Source: Syntrophaceae bacterium UBA2280 (lineage in GTDB: Bacteria; Desulfobacterota; Syntrophia; Syntrophales; Smithellaceae). Taken from it: a stretch of 64,000 nucleotides of DNA. The stretch spans positions 19,818-83,817 of the forward strand of contig DDWS01000033.1 of assembly GCA_002347685.1 (NCBI GenBank), given 5' to 3'. Positions 24,858 to 34,074 of this stretch are shown piece by piece. A model generated the notes under the pieces. It was given only the letters and a program-made list of their open reading frames with translations, was not told where the DNA came from and ran no database searches. Numbering within the stretch: position 1 is the first letter of the stretch; every line of letters starts with the position of its first letter. The translations under genes were made by a program, and so were the position numbers.

Positions 24858-24966
24858 CTGCCCAACGCACGATTCAAGGCAACCCGTCTGAAAAGGCGGG
24901 ACGCAAAGTTACTGGCCTAAGTCTTTGATTGGGATAGGGCGGCAGGACTGCCGGGCAGATCAATGA
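24858..24966 (+). ncRNA. GEMM (cyclic di-GMP-I class) riboswitch aptamer
   Basis: The core GGGACGCAAAGTTACTGGCC and following TAAG match the GEMM consensus. Upstream AAGGCAACCC starts a helix closed by a GAAA tetraloop (24882-24888 with 24893-24899); CCTAAG at 24916-24921 looks like the tetraloop receptor. The 3' part has the expected CTGCCGGGCAG. CTGCCC at 24858-24863 can pair with GGGCAG at 24953-24958 as a closing helix. It precedes the prepilin peptidase gene, a known kind of target. By eye the base equivalent to Vc2 G20 is G, which favours c-di-GMP over cGAMP, but this alignment is uncertain. Confidence 0.85.
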
Positions 24967-24974
24967 ACGTCCAG

Positions 24975-25021
24975 CTCTCCTGAAAAGCCATTAAAAATAA
25001 AGAAGTTAAAATTCAGAAGAG
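24975..25021 (+). promoter_or_regulatory. Possible expression platform hiding the pilD ribosome site
   Basis: CTCTCCTGAA (24975-24984) can pair with TTCAGAAGAG (25012-25021) with one mismatch. The second arm contains most of the AGAAGAGG ribosome binding site, so this hairpin could block translation. No T-run follows the aptamer, which argues for translational rather than terminator control. Confidence 0.45.
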
Positions 25022-25025
25022 GTCT

Positions 25026-25790
25026 ATGCTGATTTTAAATTTTTTCGCCTTCATTTTCGGTGCCGCCATCGGCAGCTTTCTCAATGTGTGCATTTTCCGC
25101 ATTCCGGCGAAAAGCTCCATCATTAAACCGCTTTCCCAGTGTCCCCACTGTCATCACCCGATCCGTTTTTATGATAATATTCCGATCGTCAGTTTTCTTC
25201 TGCTGAAAGCCAAATGCCGCGACTGTGATGGTGTCATTTCCTGGCGATATCCCTTGGTTGAATTGATCACCGCTATTTTCGCCCTGCTGCTCTTTATCAA
25301 ATTCGGGTTGACGCTTACTTTCCTGGTCTTTTTCACTTTCACGGCCGTATTGATTGTGATTACCTTCATTGACCTGGATCATCAGATCATTCCCGATGTC
25401 TTAACGCTGCCGGGCATTCCGGTTTTTCTGCTTGCTGCAATCTTTGTAGTAAAAGTTCCATGGGATGAAGCTTTGATCGGTCTTCTGGTCGGTGGCGGCG
25501 TGCTTTTTGCCATTGCTTTCATATATGAATTTGTATCCAAGCGCGAAGGTATGGGCGGGGGGGATATCAAACTGCTGGCCATGATCGGCGGGTTTTTTGG
25601 GTGGAAGTCTTTGATATTTATTCTATTATTCAGTTCTTTCGCCGGAGCGCTGGTCGGTGTGGCGGCGATGATTATCAAAAAGCAAAACATGAAATACGCG
25701 GTGCCGTTCGGACCTTTCCTGTCCGCGGCGGCCGTGGCCTATATCTTCTTCGGGGATCTTTTTATGCGCTTCTGGCTGCTAGGTTATTAG
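25026..25790 (+). CDS. pilD: Type IV prepilin peptidase / N-methyltransferase
   Basis: Inner-membrane aspartyl protease that cuts prepilin leaders and N-methylates the new N-terminus. 254 residues. N-terminal GSFLNVCIFRIP and two CxxC pairs (CPHCHHP and CRDCDG) form the cytoplasmic zinc region of full-length enzymes. The two catalytic Asp are in DLDHQIIPD and GGGDIKL. Several hydrophobic helices follow. Controlled by the riboswitch just upstream. The minor pilins it would process lie directly downstream under a separate sigma-54 promoter. Confidence 0.95.
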   Translation: MLILNFFAFIFGAAIGSFLNVCIFRIPAKSSIIKPLSQCPHCHHPIRFYDNIPIVSFLLLKAKCRDCDGVISWRYPLVELITAIFALLLFIKFGLTLTFLVFFTFTAVLIVITFIDLDHQIIPDVLTLPGIPVFLLAAIFVVKVPWDEALIGLLVGGGVLFAIAFIYEFVSKREGMGGGDIKLLAMIGGFFGWKSLIFILLFSSFAGALVGVAAMIIKKQNMKYAVPFGPFLSAAAVAYIFFGDLFMRFWLLGY

Positions 25791-25961
25791 CCGGTTTAAT
25801 GTGAAAATGACCGGTGAATGTCAAAAAGAACCACAAAGATGAACGATGACCGGCACTTTAGGAAAACGGAAATATGCCGATAAATAATGTAGTGCTTTGT
25901 TATTCAATGCATATTTTTGGATTTGGACCGATAGTTGTTCAAAAGGGAAAAAGCCAGGCCG

Positions 25962-25977
25962 TGGCACATGGTTTGCA
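25962..25977 (+). promoter_or_regulatory. Sigma-54 promoter before the minor pilin operon
   Basis: TGGCACATGGTTTGCA has GG at 25963-25964 and GC at 25975-25976 with the required 10 bases between. It lies 44 bases before fimT. Sigma-54 with PilR-type activators is a common control of pilus genes. No activator gene was seen in the window. Confidence 0.75.
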
Positions 25978-26020
25978 AATATCATTAGGATTGTAGATTC
26001 AAATTTTATCGAGGCGTACA

Positions 26021-26488
26021 GTGAAGATGAGAAAAAATGACGGTTTTAGCTTGATTGAATTGATCATCGTGATTGCCGTCATGGGAATCATTTTGGCGAT
26101 AGCCGCACCCAATTTTACAAGATATCGGGATAATACAAATTTGAGGGAAGCGGCGCGCGACATTTCATCCGATATACAGCTCTACAAGCAGCGGGCTATT
26201 GCGGAAAACGTGCAATATAGCATTACCTTTAACGCGGGGACGAATGATTATGTGATTCAGCGAAACGGGGTTACCATAGTGACAAGGCAAGTTGGCGGGA
26301 ATAATCCTGTTGAGATTTCGGGATCACCAGCTCCCAGTTTTTCAGGTGGAGTTCCCACCGTCAGTTTGTTGCCAAGAGGCACTGCAACACTGGGGTCTAT
26401 GACCTTACGGCATGCCACCAGATTATCCGAAGCAAGAATCATAGTGAATATAATGGGCAGGGTGCGTGTTGAATATGATCTCAAATAA
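26021..26488 (+). CDS. fimT: Type IV minor prepilin, GspH/FimT family
   Basis: 155 residues. Prepilin signature DGFSLIELIIVIAVMGIIL, with cleavage expected between Gly and Phe and the conserved Glu at position 5. The rest is a short beta-rich head. The GTG at 26021 has GAGGCG six bases upstream; ATG at 26027 is an alternative. First gene of fimT-pilV-pilW-pilX-pilY1. Minor pilins prime pilus assembly and carry adhesion or uptake roles at the tip. Confidence 0.9.
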   Translation: MKMRKNDGFSLIELIIVIAVMGIILAIAAPNFTRYRDNTNLREAARDISSDIQLYKQRAIAENVQYSITFNAGTNDYVIQRNGVTIVTRQVGGNNPVEISGSPAPSFSGGVPTVSLLPRGTATLGSMTLRHATRLSEARIIVNIMGRVRVEYDLK

Positions 26489-26894
26489 CAAGGGAATAAG
26501 TTTAGTGGAGTCCATGATTGCCGTTTTTTTAACGGTCGTGGCGATAATGTCTCTGATGCCTATGCAGGATATGTCTTTGCGGACTGCCCTCCGCTCGGAT
26601 TATTTGGGGCGGGCGGCAGGGATCATGCAAACCGAGCTCGAGGCTCAGGAATCTTACATCATGAGAGGCTCTAATCCTGTGGTGCTGGGTGCCACGCAAA
26701 AGACAATCCATGTGAGTGATGAAGTAGACGTTGAAGGGGATGCTGTTTTTGATGTGACCACAACGATTAACAACAATCCTGCTGCAGCTATTGCGGGGAT
26801 CTCCTGGCTTGTGAATGTGCAAGTCACTTGGACGGGCAACAATAACGGTATTCGCAGCAGCATAATTGTAACACGTCAGTCGGGTTTTGAATGA
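26475..26894 (+). CDS. pilV: Type IV minor prepilin PilV
   Basis: 139 residues from ATG 26475, inside the 3' end of fimT (14-base overlap). Prepilin motif KGISLVESMIAVFLTVVAI with Ile after the Gly and Glu at position 5. The SLVESMIAV form and the position between FimT and PilW are typical of PilV. Small head domain, no Cys pair noted. Confidence 0.85.
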   Translation: MISNNKGISLVESMIAVFLTVVAIMSLMPMQDMSLRTALRSDYLGRAAGIMQTELEAQESYIMRGSNPVVLGATQKTIHVSDEVDVEGDAVFDVTTTINNNPAAAIAGISWLVNVQVTWTGNNNGIRSSIIVTRQSGFE

Positions 26895-26919
26895 ATTCGG
26901 AAATGGACGGTTTTTGGGT

Positions 26920-27648
26920 ATGAATAATAAGGGATTCACGCTGATTGAATTGCTAATCGCAATGACGGTAGGACTTGCAATTATGGCTGCCGTTTACGGA
27001 CTGATGGTTATGGCTCAAAAAACATCTTCTAGTCTTGACAGAAAAGTTATGTCACAGCAGGACACGAGAGCCGTGCTTAATCTGATGGCTATGGAAATAC
27101 GCATGGCATCGTACAATCCCCGTAGTGAACCGCTGATATGGCAGGGTAACGGAACGGCAGCGATGCCAGGTATTCCCCTTTGTTGGGGCGCGCCTGTGAG
27201 TGCCAGAAAGGGGATTGTGATCGCCAATGCGAATACACTGGCTTTTGCCATGGATTTGGACAGAGACGGTCAATTTGTTTCCGACAATGAATATATCCGG
27301 TATTCTTATGATGGGGTAAATACTCTGACGCGTGCGACAAACTGTGGCATACCACCTCACCTGCTGGGGGGCAATGCACCGTTTACGAATGTGAGGAATG
27401 CCGCGGCCGTTGCCGGCGGTATTCCGATGTTTCGCTATTTCAACAAAGACGATGTTGATATTACCGCTACTGTAGATAATAATTCCAGCCAAACAAATGG
27501 CATCCCGGCGATCAGGAGAATTCTGGTTACCATCGCCTCTGAAACTGAAGATAATGACAGTCACACCGGACAACCCAAAAGAATGGTTTATTCAACCAAT
27601 GTAATTGTGAGGAATCATGTACTTAGCCCACCATACCCAATGCCGTAG
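26920..27648 (+). CDS. pilW: Type IV minor prepilin PilW
   Basis: 242 residues from ATG 26920, chosen since MNNKGFTLIELLIAMTVGL gives a short leader; an in-frame TTG at 26887 is a less likely start. Long head domain with conserved features of PilW such as DTRAVLNLMAMEIRMA. It overlaps pilX by 32 bases, which suggests tight coupling. Confidence 0.88.
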   Translation: MNNKGFTLIELLIAMTVGLAIMAAVYGLMVMAQKTSSSLDRKVMSQQDTRAVLNLMAMEIRMASYNPRSEPLIWQGNGTAAMPGIPLCWGAPVSARKGIVIANANTLAFAMDLDRDGQFVSDNEYIRYSYDGVNTLTRATNCGIPPHLLGGNAPFTNVRNAAAVAGGIPMFRYFNKDDVDITATVDNNSSQTNGIPAIRRILVTIASETEDNDSHTGQPKRMVYSTNVIVRNHVLSPPYPMP

Positions 27649-28090
27649 ATGGCACAGGAGATCGGAAAGAGGTTTTGTTTTAATTGCCGCTTTGATGGCG
27701 GTGATGATACTGATGGCCGTTGGTTTTTTTATTCTGACGACGACATCGCAGGATCTTCGCATCAGCTCCCGCATGGTAGGGGAACGCAAGGCCCTTTCAG
27801 CCGCCGAATCAGGTGTGCAGCAATTTTGTATTAATTTTACTCCATATATGGCCGGAGTGACGAATCAAGTCGTCGATGCCGTGAACGATCCGACTGCCAC
27901 TTTTGATATAGGGGCGGCAACATGGAATCGTGATATGCCGTCGGTGACCGCGTACGGTTTTTCCGACACTATGGAGTATTCTGTTTTTCGAAACACCATT
28001 ATCGGCCGGGACACCGGTTATGATTCTGAAGTTCAACTCAATATAGGTGTTAAATACGGGCCTGTTCCCTTGGGTACAGAGTATGAATAA
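27617..28090 (+). CDS. pilX: Type IV pilus assembly protein PilX
   Basis: 157 residues. Leader of about 19 residues ending RSERG, then the hydrophobic FVLIAALMAVMILMAVG. Position 5 is Ala instead of Glu, as in many PilX/GspK-type pilins that sit at the tip. AALSAAESGVQ-like segment (KALSAAESGVQ) is characteristic. Starts inside pilW and precedes pilY1. Confidence 0.85.
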   Translation: MYLAHHTQCRRWHRRSERGFVLIAALMAVMILMAVGFFILTTTSQDLRISSRMVGERKALSAAESGVQQFCINFTPYMAGVTNQVVDAVNDPTATFDIGAATWNRDMPSVTAYGFSDTMEYSVFRNTIIGRDTGYDSEVQLNIGVKYGPVPLGTEYE

Positions 28091-28156
28091 TATTTCCCTT
28101 AAGTAAATAAAAAAGTATTCAAGGAAATAATGTTGTTTAGAATTATGGAGGATATT

Positions 28157-31100
28157 ATGCTTAAAAAATATACATTTTTAGCGTTAATCATTTTCATCAG
28201 TTTCTTCATATCATTGAGCGTATATGCGCAAGATGAGGAGACGGGCGATGAGGAGATATTTGTTTCTGTTGCACCTGACGCACTGATCGTGCTTGACGTA
28301 ACCGGGAGCATGGACTGGAATCCTATAGGCACTAGTTATAGATATGGTTCGAGCAGCTGTGCCCCTGATACTGCAAATTGTGCTAACTATAGCTCCGGGG
28401 GTACGACGTATTGTTCTGGTGGTTATTGCTCTTCCGGCACACTGTCCGTGCGTCCGAACTGCAATGTCAATTGCAGTCGAATGTCCATTGCCAAAAGGGC
28501 GATTTTCGGTATTCTTGATGATGATGGCAACGGGACCGTTAATACCCAAGATTCCAACAGTCTCGGTGTTCGCATCGGTCTTATGACTTTTGGCAACAAT
28601 GACACAGGTCTTAACTACGCATCCGGTAATATTATTCTTCGTCAACCGATCAGTGCCCTCGGTTCTACTGGTTCGGGAACGCCCTATCAGACAACCTATT
28701 GCGGCGCGGGGAAAAATGGTAGTTGTATAATAAGTGACACCGGAACATCCAGCACGGTTGCAGGGCAGACCGCCGCCGGCGGCACACCGCTGACCAATGC
28801 ATTGCGGGAAGCAAAAATTTACCTGGATGCTCATAAAGCGGCTGATAAACTGGCAAATGAATGCCGGAAAAAATTTGCGATCCTGATTTCGGACGGTGCG
28901 GACACTTATATCTGTGGCGGGAGCGGCGCTGAATGCCAGGAGCACATGTATAAGCGACGAAGGTCGGTTGTTGCCGCCGCAAAACAACTTAATGACGCCG
29001 GTTACAAACTTTATGTAATTGGTTTTGGGGCGGACATGCCGGATTACCTGAAGAATCAACTCAACTGGATGGCTTATTACGGTGGCACGGATAATCCGGA
29101 TGTCAATAGCGGCAGCGTAACCGGTTACAATATCGCTCTGGGGTGCAATCCGGAGGGAACGGAGGCGGAAAAAGCGCTTTGTTGTAATCTGGCAACCGGT
29201 ACCGGTGCGTGTTTCCCGTCAGGTGTCACCAGTTGCGGCGATGCGGCTACTGAATCTGCTGTTTGTTATGCTGGAGGTTCTGGTGTGCTTACCGGTCATT
29301 TCAAGGCAGTAGAAAATGATCCCGGATATCTGGAATTAAGTGGCTATGCATTTATGGCTTCGAATACCGACCAATTAATAAATGCTTTAAGAACGGCGAT
29401 TATTGAAATTTCCGGAGCATCTTATTCTTTCACGGAGTCGTCTGTTCAAACCATACGAACTGTTGATGAAACTTATCTCTATGAGGCATCTTTCACGCCC
29501 GTGCTTACCCCCAATAACGATTCTTTCTGGCCGGGGTATTTGAAACGATATACGATTATTAATGATGCAGGAGAAATTAACCCTGCTGAAGATTGGGATG
29601 CAGGTGCGAAATTGAAGTCAACATCGGCTGGCTTCAGAAATATATACACCTTGAAATCCGGGACGGTGACGGCTTTTAACACCACTAACATTTCGATTGC
29701 GGATTTAGGCATTACCGGAGGGACGGCTGATCAGCAGGAAGCACAGCGTCAGCTGATCATTAAATATATTCGTGAAGGAGAACAAGGCGGCACGTATAAA
29801 GATTGGAAGCTGGGGGACATTTTCCACAGTTCCCCGATCACGATCGGAACACCCTCTGCCTATTTTTTTGACAGGATTGACCAAAGCACGATTACGGGTT
29901 TTGAGAAATTCCGTGACAAGTATCCGAGAACCACAGCAAACGGGAAAAGATTAATCGTGGCAGGAACCAATAATGCGCAGTTTCATGCATTTAAGGCCGC
30001 CAATGATTCGGACGGCGGTGGAACGGAAGTATGGAGTTTTGTGCCCCCCAATTTTATGACCCGCTTGCCGAGCGTTGCACATGGTGAGGCACATCCGACA
30101 TCATGCACGCATCAGTATTTTGTGGATGGAGCCACGTCCGCTGCGGACGTATGGTGGGGAACCGACCAGACTAATAAGGGTGTCGACGAATGGCGCACGA
30201 TTATGCTGGTATCGCTAGGCAGGGGAGGGGCGTCGAATCTTTGGAGCTCTTCGTCTTCGTGTGACACGGGTTTAAGTAATACATTTCACGCGACGGATAG
30301 TAGCCACTACTGCGGTTATTACGCTTTTGATGTTACCGATACCACCCGCACCATGCCTTCTTATCAATGGAAACTCGGCGGGTCGAGCGGGTTGTCGGCA
30401 ACGCATGGAAGCCATTTAGGCCAGCCGTGGAGTAAAATGTCTATGGGGCGAGTCCTTTATGACGGCAAGGAGAAATGGGTCGGTTTTATCGGTGGCGGTT
30501 TTTCCAAAACAGACTGCAGTGGCGGTGGAGCATGCGATCCGAAGGGTAAGGGATTTTATGTTATCGATATCTCCAATGGGACCATTCTCTGGTCATCCAC
30601 GCACAGTGGTCCGGCCGGGTTTGTTCATGCCGATATGGATTGGGGTCTGGCCGGCCAGGCGGCCACAATCGATTTTGACAACGACGGTTTCATCGATACG
30701 GCTTATATTGCCGATATGGGCGGGAACGTGTGGCGATTTAAATTCTGTTTGGGGTCGGAGACATCCTGCACATGGTCCGGCGAGATTCTTTATGATGCAA
30801 AAGGCAATGTAAGGCCTATCTACACAAAACCTGCTGTAAGCAGGGATCCGGCGGGGAATGTCTGGGTTTATTTCGGCACAGGAGATGCTACTGACCCAAC
30901 AGCGCCCAACGCTCAGGAAAGATTCCATGCTGTGATAGACACGAAACGGACCGGAACTTTTACTCTTTCTAACCTGAAATCCATAGATGGGGTGAAGACT
31001 TTCTTCAATCCCACTACAGACATGCCTAAGTATGATGGCTGGTATATGGATATGCCCGGCATGGGAATAAAAATCCTGAGTGATCCCGTTCTTTATTATG

Positions 31101-31405
31101 GCGTTGTTTCTTTTACAACATACGCACCGTCCAATTCGAACAATCTTTGCGAAAAGACCGGCAACAATGAATTGTTCGGGTTAGACTATATCACAGGAGC
31201 CGGACTGTACAAAGATAGCGACGGAAAAACGTCTACGAGTATGAAACTTCCGGATGGCCCACCAGTATCTGTACAGGGATCTATTGATGATGTCACCGGC
31301 AATTTGGTTTATTATATTGGTAAGACACCTTATGATCCTCCACGGCCACCAAGCGGAGGAAGAACCAATCTGCTGTTTTGGCACGACACCAGGGTTCAGC
31401 CGTAA
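28157..31405 (+). CDS. pilY1: PilY1-like tip adhesin with vWA domain
   Basis: 1082 residues. Signal peptide to about residue 25 (ending SVYAQ). A von Willebrand A-like domain follows: MIDAS-type DVTGSM near residue 48, GGTPLTNAL and ILISDGAD further on. The region just after the first MIDAS motif is unusually Cys-rich. The C-terminal half (from about 560) is the PilY1 beta-propeller, with a calcium-loop motif DFDNDGFIDTAYIADMGGN at about residue 845. PilY1 proteins cap the pilus, bind surfaces and take part in surface sensing. The ATG at 28157 has GGAGG upstream. Operon terminator follows at 31490. Confidence 0.92.
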   Translation: MLKKYTFLALIIFISFFISLSVYAQDEETGDEEIFVSVAPDALIVLDVTGSMDWNPIGTSYRYGSSSCAPDTANCANYSSGGTTYCSGGYCSSGTLSVRPNCNVNCSRMSIAKRAIFGILDDDGNGTVNTQDSNSLGVRIGLMTFGNNDTGLNYASGNIILRQPISALGSTGSGTPYQTTYCGAGKNGSCIISDTGTSSTVAGQTAAGGTPLTNALREAKIYLDAHKAADKLANECRKKFAILISDGADTYICGGSGAECQEHMYKRRRSVVAAAKQLNDAGYKLYVIGFGADMPDYLKNQLNWMAYYGGTDNPDVNSGSVTGYNIALGCNPEGTEAEKALCCNLATGTGACFPSGVTSCGDAATESAVCYAGGSGVLTGHFKAVENDPGYLELSGYAFMASNTDQLINALRTAIIEISGASYSFTESSVQTIRTVDETYLYEASFTPVLTPNNDSFWPGYLKRYTIINDAGEINPAEDWDAGAKLKSTSAGFRNIYTLKSGTVTAFNTTNISIADLGITGGTADQQEAQRQLIIKYIREGEQGGTYKDWKLGDIFHSSPITIGTPSAYFFDRIDQSTITGFEKFRDKYPRTTANGKRLIVAGTNNAQFHAFKAANDSDGGGTEVWSFVPPNFMTRLPSVAHGEAHPTSCTHQYFVDGATSAADVWWGTDQTNKGVDEWRTIMLVSLGRGGASNLWSSSSSCDTGLSNTFHATDSSHYCGYYAFDVTDTTRTMPSYQWKLGGSSGLSATHGSHLGQPWSKMSMGRVLYDGKEKWVGFIGGGFSKTDCSGGGACDPKGKGFYVIDISNGTILWSSTHSGPAGFVHADMDWGLAGQAATIDFDNDGFIDTAYIADMGGNVWRFKFCLGSETSCTWSGEILYDAKGNVRPIYTKPAVSRDPAGNVWVYFGTGDATDPTAPNAQERFHAVIDTKRTGTFTLSNLKSIDGVKTFFNPTTDMPKYDGWYMDMPGMGIKILSDPVLYYGVVSFTTYAPSNSNNLCEKTGNNELFGLDYITGAGLYKDSDGKTSTSMKLPDGPPVSVQGSIDDVTGNLVYYIGKTPYDPPRPPSGGRTNLLFWHDTRVQP

Positions 31406-31489
31406 GGTTGAAGATGAATAGGACTCCAAAAGTGGGGCATCAATAAGCAAGGATTACAATCGCTGGAACCACTCATAGTTCAACTTGCT

Positions 31490-31530
31490 ATGACAAGCGG
31501 CAAATGGTAAAAGCCGCTTGTCATTTTTTT
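31490..31530 (+). terminator. Intrinsic terminator after pilY1
   Basis: ATGACAAGCGGC (31490-31501) pairs with GCCGCTTGTCAT (31513-31524), 12 bp, followed by seven T to 31530. Confidence 0.95.
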
Positions 31531-31556
31531 ATGGAAAGGGTTTGACGTATTTTTTG

Positions 31557-33221
31557 ATGAAACAACGATTAATCCAGTTCATTCAAGGCGCCGTAAACGC
31601 GTGCGTTGAAAAAAATCTGTTTGAACCGGTGGAACTTCCCCGGATTGAAGTGGAGGTGCCGGCCAATCCGGAACACGGCGATTACGCGTCCAACGCGGCC
31701 ATGATGCTGGCTTCCCTGGCCAGACAGAATCCCCGTAAAATTGCACAGATGATTCTCGAAAACCTGTCCGATCCCGAAGGCATCATAACGAGTACGCAAA
31801 TCGCCGGACCCGGTTTTATCAATTTCTTTATTTCCGATACGCTCTGGCGGCAGGTCCCGAAAAACGTCCTCGATGCCGGGGATCAATACGGCTGTCTTTC
31901 CACCGGCGCGGGGAAAAAGGTGCAGGTGGAATTCGTCAGCGCCAACCCCACGGGGCCTTTGCACATCGGCCATGCGCGCGGCGCGGTGGTGGGGGATGTT
32001 CTGGCCAATCTTCTCCAGAGATCCGGTTATGCCGTATCGCGGGAATATTACATCAACGACGCGGGAAACCAGATGAACAACCTGGGGATATCCGTTTTGC
32101 ACCGCTACCGCGAATGTCTGGGCGAAAAGACTGCTTTTCCTGAAACTGGCTACCGGGGCGACTATATCCGCCAGATTTCCGCTGATATCGTCAAAAAAGA
32201 GGGCCCCCGGTACCTGACGGCCGACGAAGGGCAGACCGTTTCTTATTTCAATGCGATCGCGGGGGCGGCCATTCTCGAAGAAATCAAGCAGGATCTGAAA
32301 GATTTCGGTGTCACGTTCGACCACTACTTCAGCGAAAAGCAGTTGTATGAAAGCGACGGAGTGACGGGCCTGCTTGCCGACTTGCAGAAAAAAGGGTTCA
32401 TCTATTCCGACGGCGAAACGCTCTGGTTTAAAACCACGGATTTCGGCGACGAAAAAGACCGTGTGGTGATCCGTAAAAACGGCGAACCGACCTACTTTGC
32501 CGCCGATATCGCGTATCATAAAAACAAATTTTCTCGCGGCTTCGACCTGCTGATCGATATCTGGGGCGCGGATCATCACGGCTACATGCCCCGTCTTTGG
32601 GCCGCCATTGAAGCGCTGGGGCACAAAAGAGACGACCTCAAGATCATTCTGGTGCAGCTGGTGAACCTGCTGCGCGCGGGAGAGCCGGTGGCGATGTCCA
32701 CCCGTTCCGGAGAGTTTGTCACGCTGCGTGAAGTGCTCGATGAAGTGGGCAGGGATGCGGCCCGCTACAATTTCCTGATGCGCCGTTCGGACTCTCATCT
32801 GGACTTTGACCTTGAGGTGGCTAAAAAGCAGTCCAATGAAAATCCGGTTTATTATGTCCAGTATGCCCACGCGCGGATCTGCAGCATTATCCGGATGGCC
32901 GCGGAGCGCGGCATCGCGATGCCCGAATACCGGGACGTCGATACCGATCCTCTATCCCTGCCGGAGGAAAAAGCGCTCATGAAGATGATGGCGCGTTATC
33001 CGGAGATGCTCGACGGCGCGGCGCAGTCTCTGGAAGTACACAGGATTACGTTTTATTTAAACGACCTGGCGGCGCTTTTGCACAGCTACTATAACAAAAA
33101 CAAAGTGATGACGGACAATGCCGGCCTGACTTCGGCCAGGCTAGTTCTGGTGGAGGCGGTGCGTGTCATTCTGGCCAACGCACTGGGGATTCTGGGGGTT
33201 GCAGCGCCGGAAAAAATGTAG
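31557..33221 (+). CDS. argS: Arginyl-tRNA synthetase
   Basis: Class I synthetase that charges tRNA-Arg. 554 residues. N-terminal Add1 domain, then FVSANPTGPLHIGHARGA with the HIGH motif. The KMSKS site is the divergent MSTRSG typical of ArgRS. C-terminal anticodon-binding DALR domain ends LGILGVAAPEKM. The ATG at 31557 lacks a good ribosome site; AAAGGG is about 15 bases upstream. The promoter was not clear. Confidence 0.96.
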   Translation: MKQRLIQFIQGAVNACVEKNLFEPVELPRIEVEVPANPEHGDYASNAAMMLASLARQNPRKIAQMILENLSDPEGIITSTQIAGPGFINFFISDTLWRQVPKNVLDAGDQYGCLSTGAGKKVQVEFVSANPTGPLHIGHARGAVVGDVLANLLQRSGYAVSREYYINDAGNQMNNLGISVLHRYRECLGEKTAFPETGYRGDYIRQISADIVKKEGPRYLTADEGQTVSYFNAIAGAAILEEIKQDLKDFGVTFDHYFSEKQLYESDGVTGLLADLQKKGFIYSDGETLWFKTTDFGDEKDRVVIRKNGEPTYFAADIAYHKNKFSRGFDLLIDIWGADHHGYMPRLWAAIEALGHKRDDLKIILVQLVNLLRAGEPVAMSTRSGEFVTLREVLDEVGRDAARYNFLMRRSDSHLDFDLEVAKKQSNENPVYYVQYAHARICSIIRMAAERGIAMPEYRDVDTDPLSLPEEKALMKMMARYPEMLDGAAQSLEVHRITFYLNDLAALLHSYYNKNKVMTDNAGLTSARLVLVEAVRVILANALGILGVAAPEKM

Positions 33222-33285
33222 CAGTGTCCCGTCACAAGGTGATGAGCCCCTTGAAAGAAACAACCATCAATGATCAAAGTGAATC

Positions 33286-34053
33286 ATGGCATCTGGAAAT
33301 ATTAAAAAATTCGAATTGAAACTCGGCAGAGCCGGACTGGTGATCATCATCGCCGGGATGGTGGTATTGCTGTGCGTGTTTTTTCTGATCGGCGTCCATG
33401 TGGGAAAAGACATTGACGCGAATCCGGAGAAAATTTCCTCGCTGCCGAAAAGGGTTCTGGCGTTGTTCTGGAAGCCGGCCAAGGTCAGCATCAGTCCTCC
33501 GGTGCGGGAGGTTAGGGAAACAGAGCACGACCCCGTTGAAAGTTCGGATCTCGCGTTTTATAATCATCCGACGGACAGCAAGGCAAAGACGCAAGATGAT
33601 CAGGTGGCTGTGCCAAAAAAACCTCAGGACGGATTTCTGCCGGATGCGCCTGTGCCAGCGCAAGTTTTTCCACCCGTACCCGAACAGGTCAAGCCCCCGG
33701 AGGAGGAATCCGTCAAACCGGCCTTGGAGGATACCCGGAAAGAGGATGTATCCCGGACGGCTAAAAAAACAGTTCAGAAACCGGTTGCTTCAAAACCGGA
33801 ATTTATTGTCCATGTTGCGTCCTTCAAGGAAAGGAAGAGGGCTTTTGAGGTTCTCAAGACCGTTGCGGACATGAAGTATTCTTCCTCGCGTGTGGTTCAG
33901 GTGGAGATTCAGGGAAAGGGGACATGGTATCGGGTGGTTGTGTCGGGATTTGACACACAGGCTAAAGCGCAGGCCGCCGCGGATAAAATATCAAAAAAGG
34001 TCAACGCGAAAGGCATTGTCCGGCGTGTGGAGACCGGTGAAAAAAGAAACTAA
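33286..34053 (+). CDS. SPOR-domain membrane protein
   Basis: 255 residues: short cytoplasmic N-terminus, one membrane helix (about 16-40), a long Pro/Lys/Glu-rich periplasmic linker, and a C-terminal SPOR domain from about 180 (FIVHVASFKERKRAFEVL). SPOR domains bind glycan strands lacking stem peptides, found at division septa. The architecture resembles FtsN/DedD-type proteins, but the link to division is inferred. Between argS and ffh, as in several deltaproteobacteria. Confidence 0.85.
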   Translation: MASGNIKKFELKLGRAGLVIIIAGMVVLLCVFFLIGVHVGKDIDANPEKISSLPKRVLALFWKPAKVSISPPVREVRETEHDPVESSDLAFYNHPTDSKAKTQDDQVAVPKKPQDGFLPDAPVPAQVFPPVPEQVKPPEEESVKPALEDTRKEDVSRTAKKTVQKPVASKPEFIVHVASFKERKRAFEVLKTVADMKYSSSRVVQVEIQGKGTWYRVVVSGFDTQAKAQAAADKISKKVNAKGIVRRVETGEKRN

Positions 34054-34074
34054 CGTAAACAGGATTGTGGATAT

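Noticed and set aside
28157..31405. Cytochrome-like reading of the Cys-rich PilY1 region
   Set aside because: No CxxCH heme motif is present.
31569..32870. 433-residue open frame on the minus strand
   Set aside because: Lies wholly antisense inside argS, which has clear synthetase motifs; composition is a GC-driven shadow and no ribosome site was seen.
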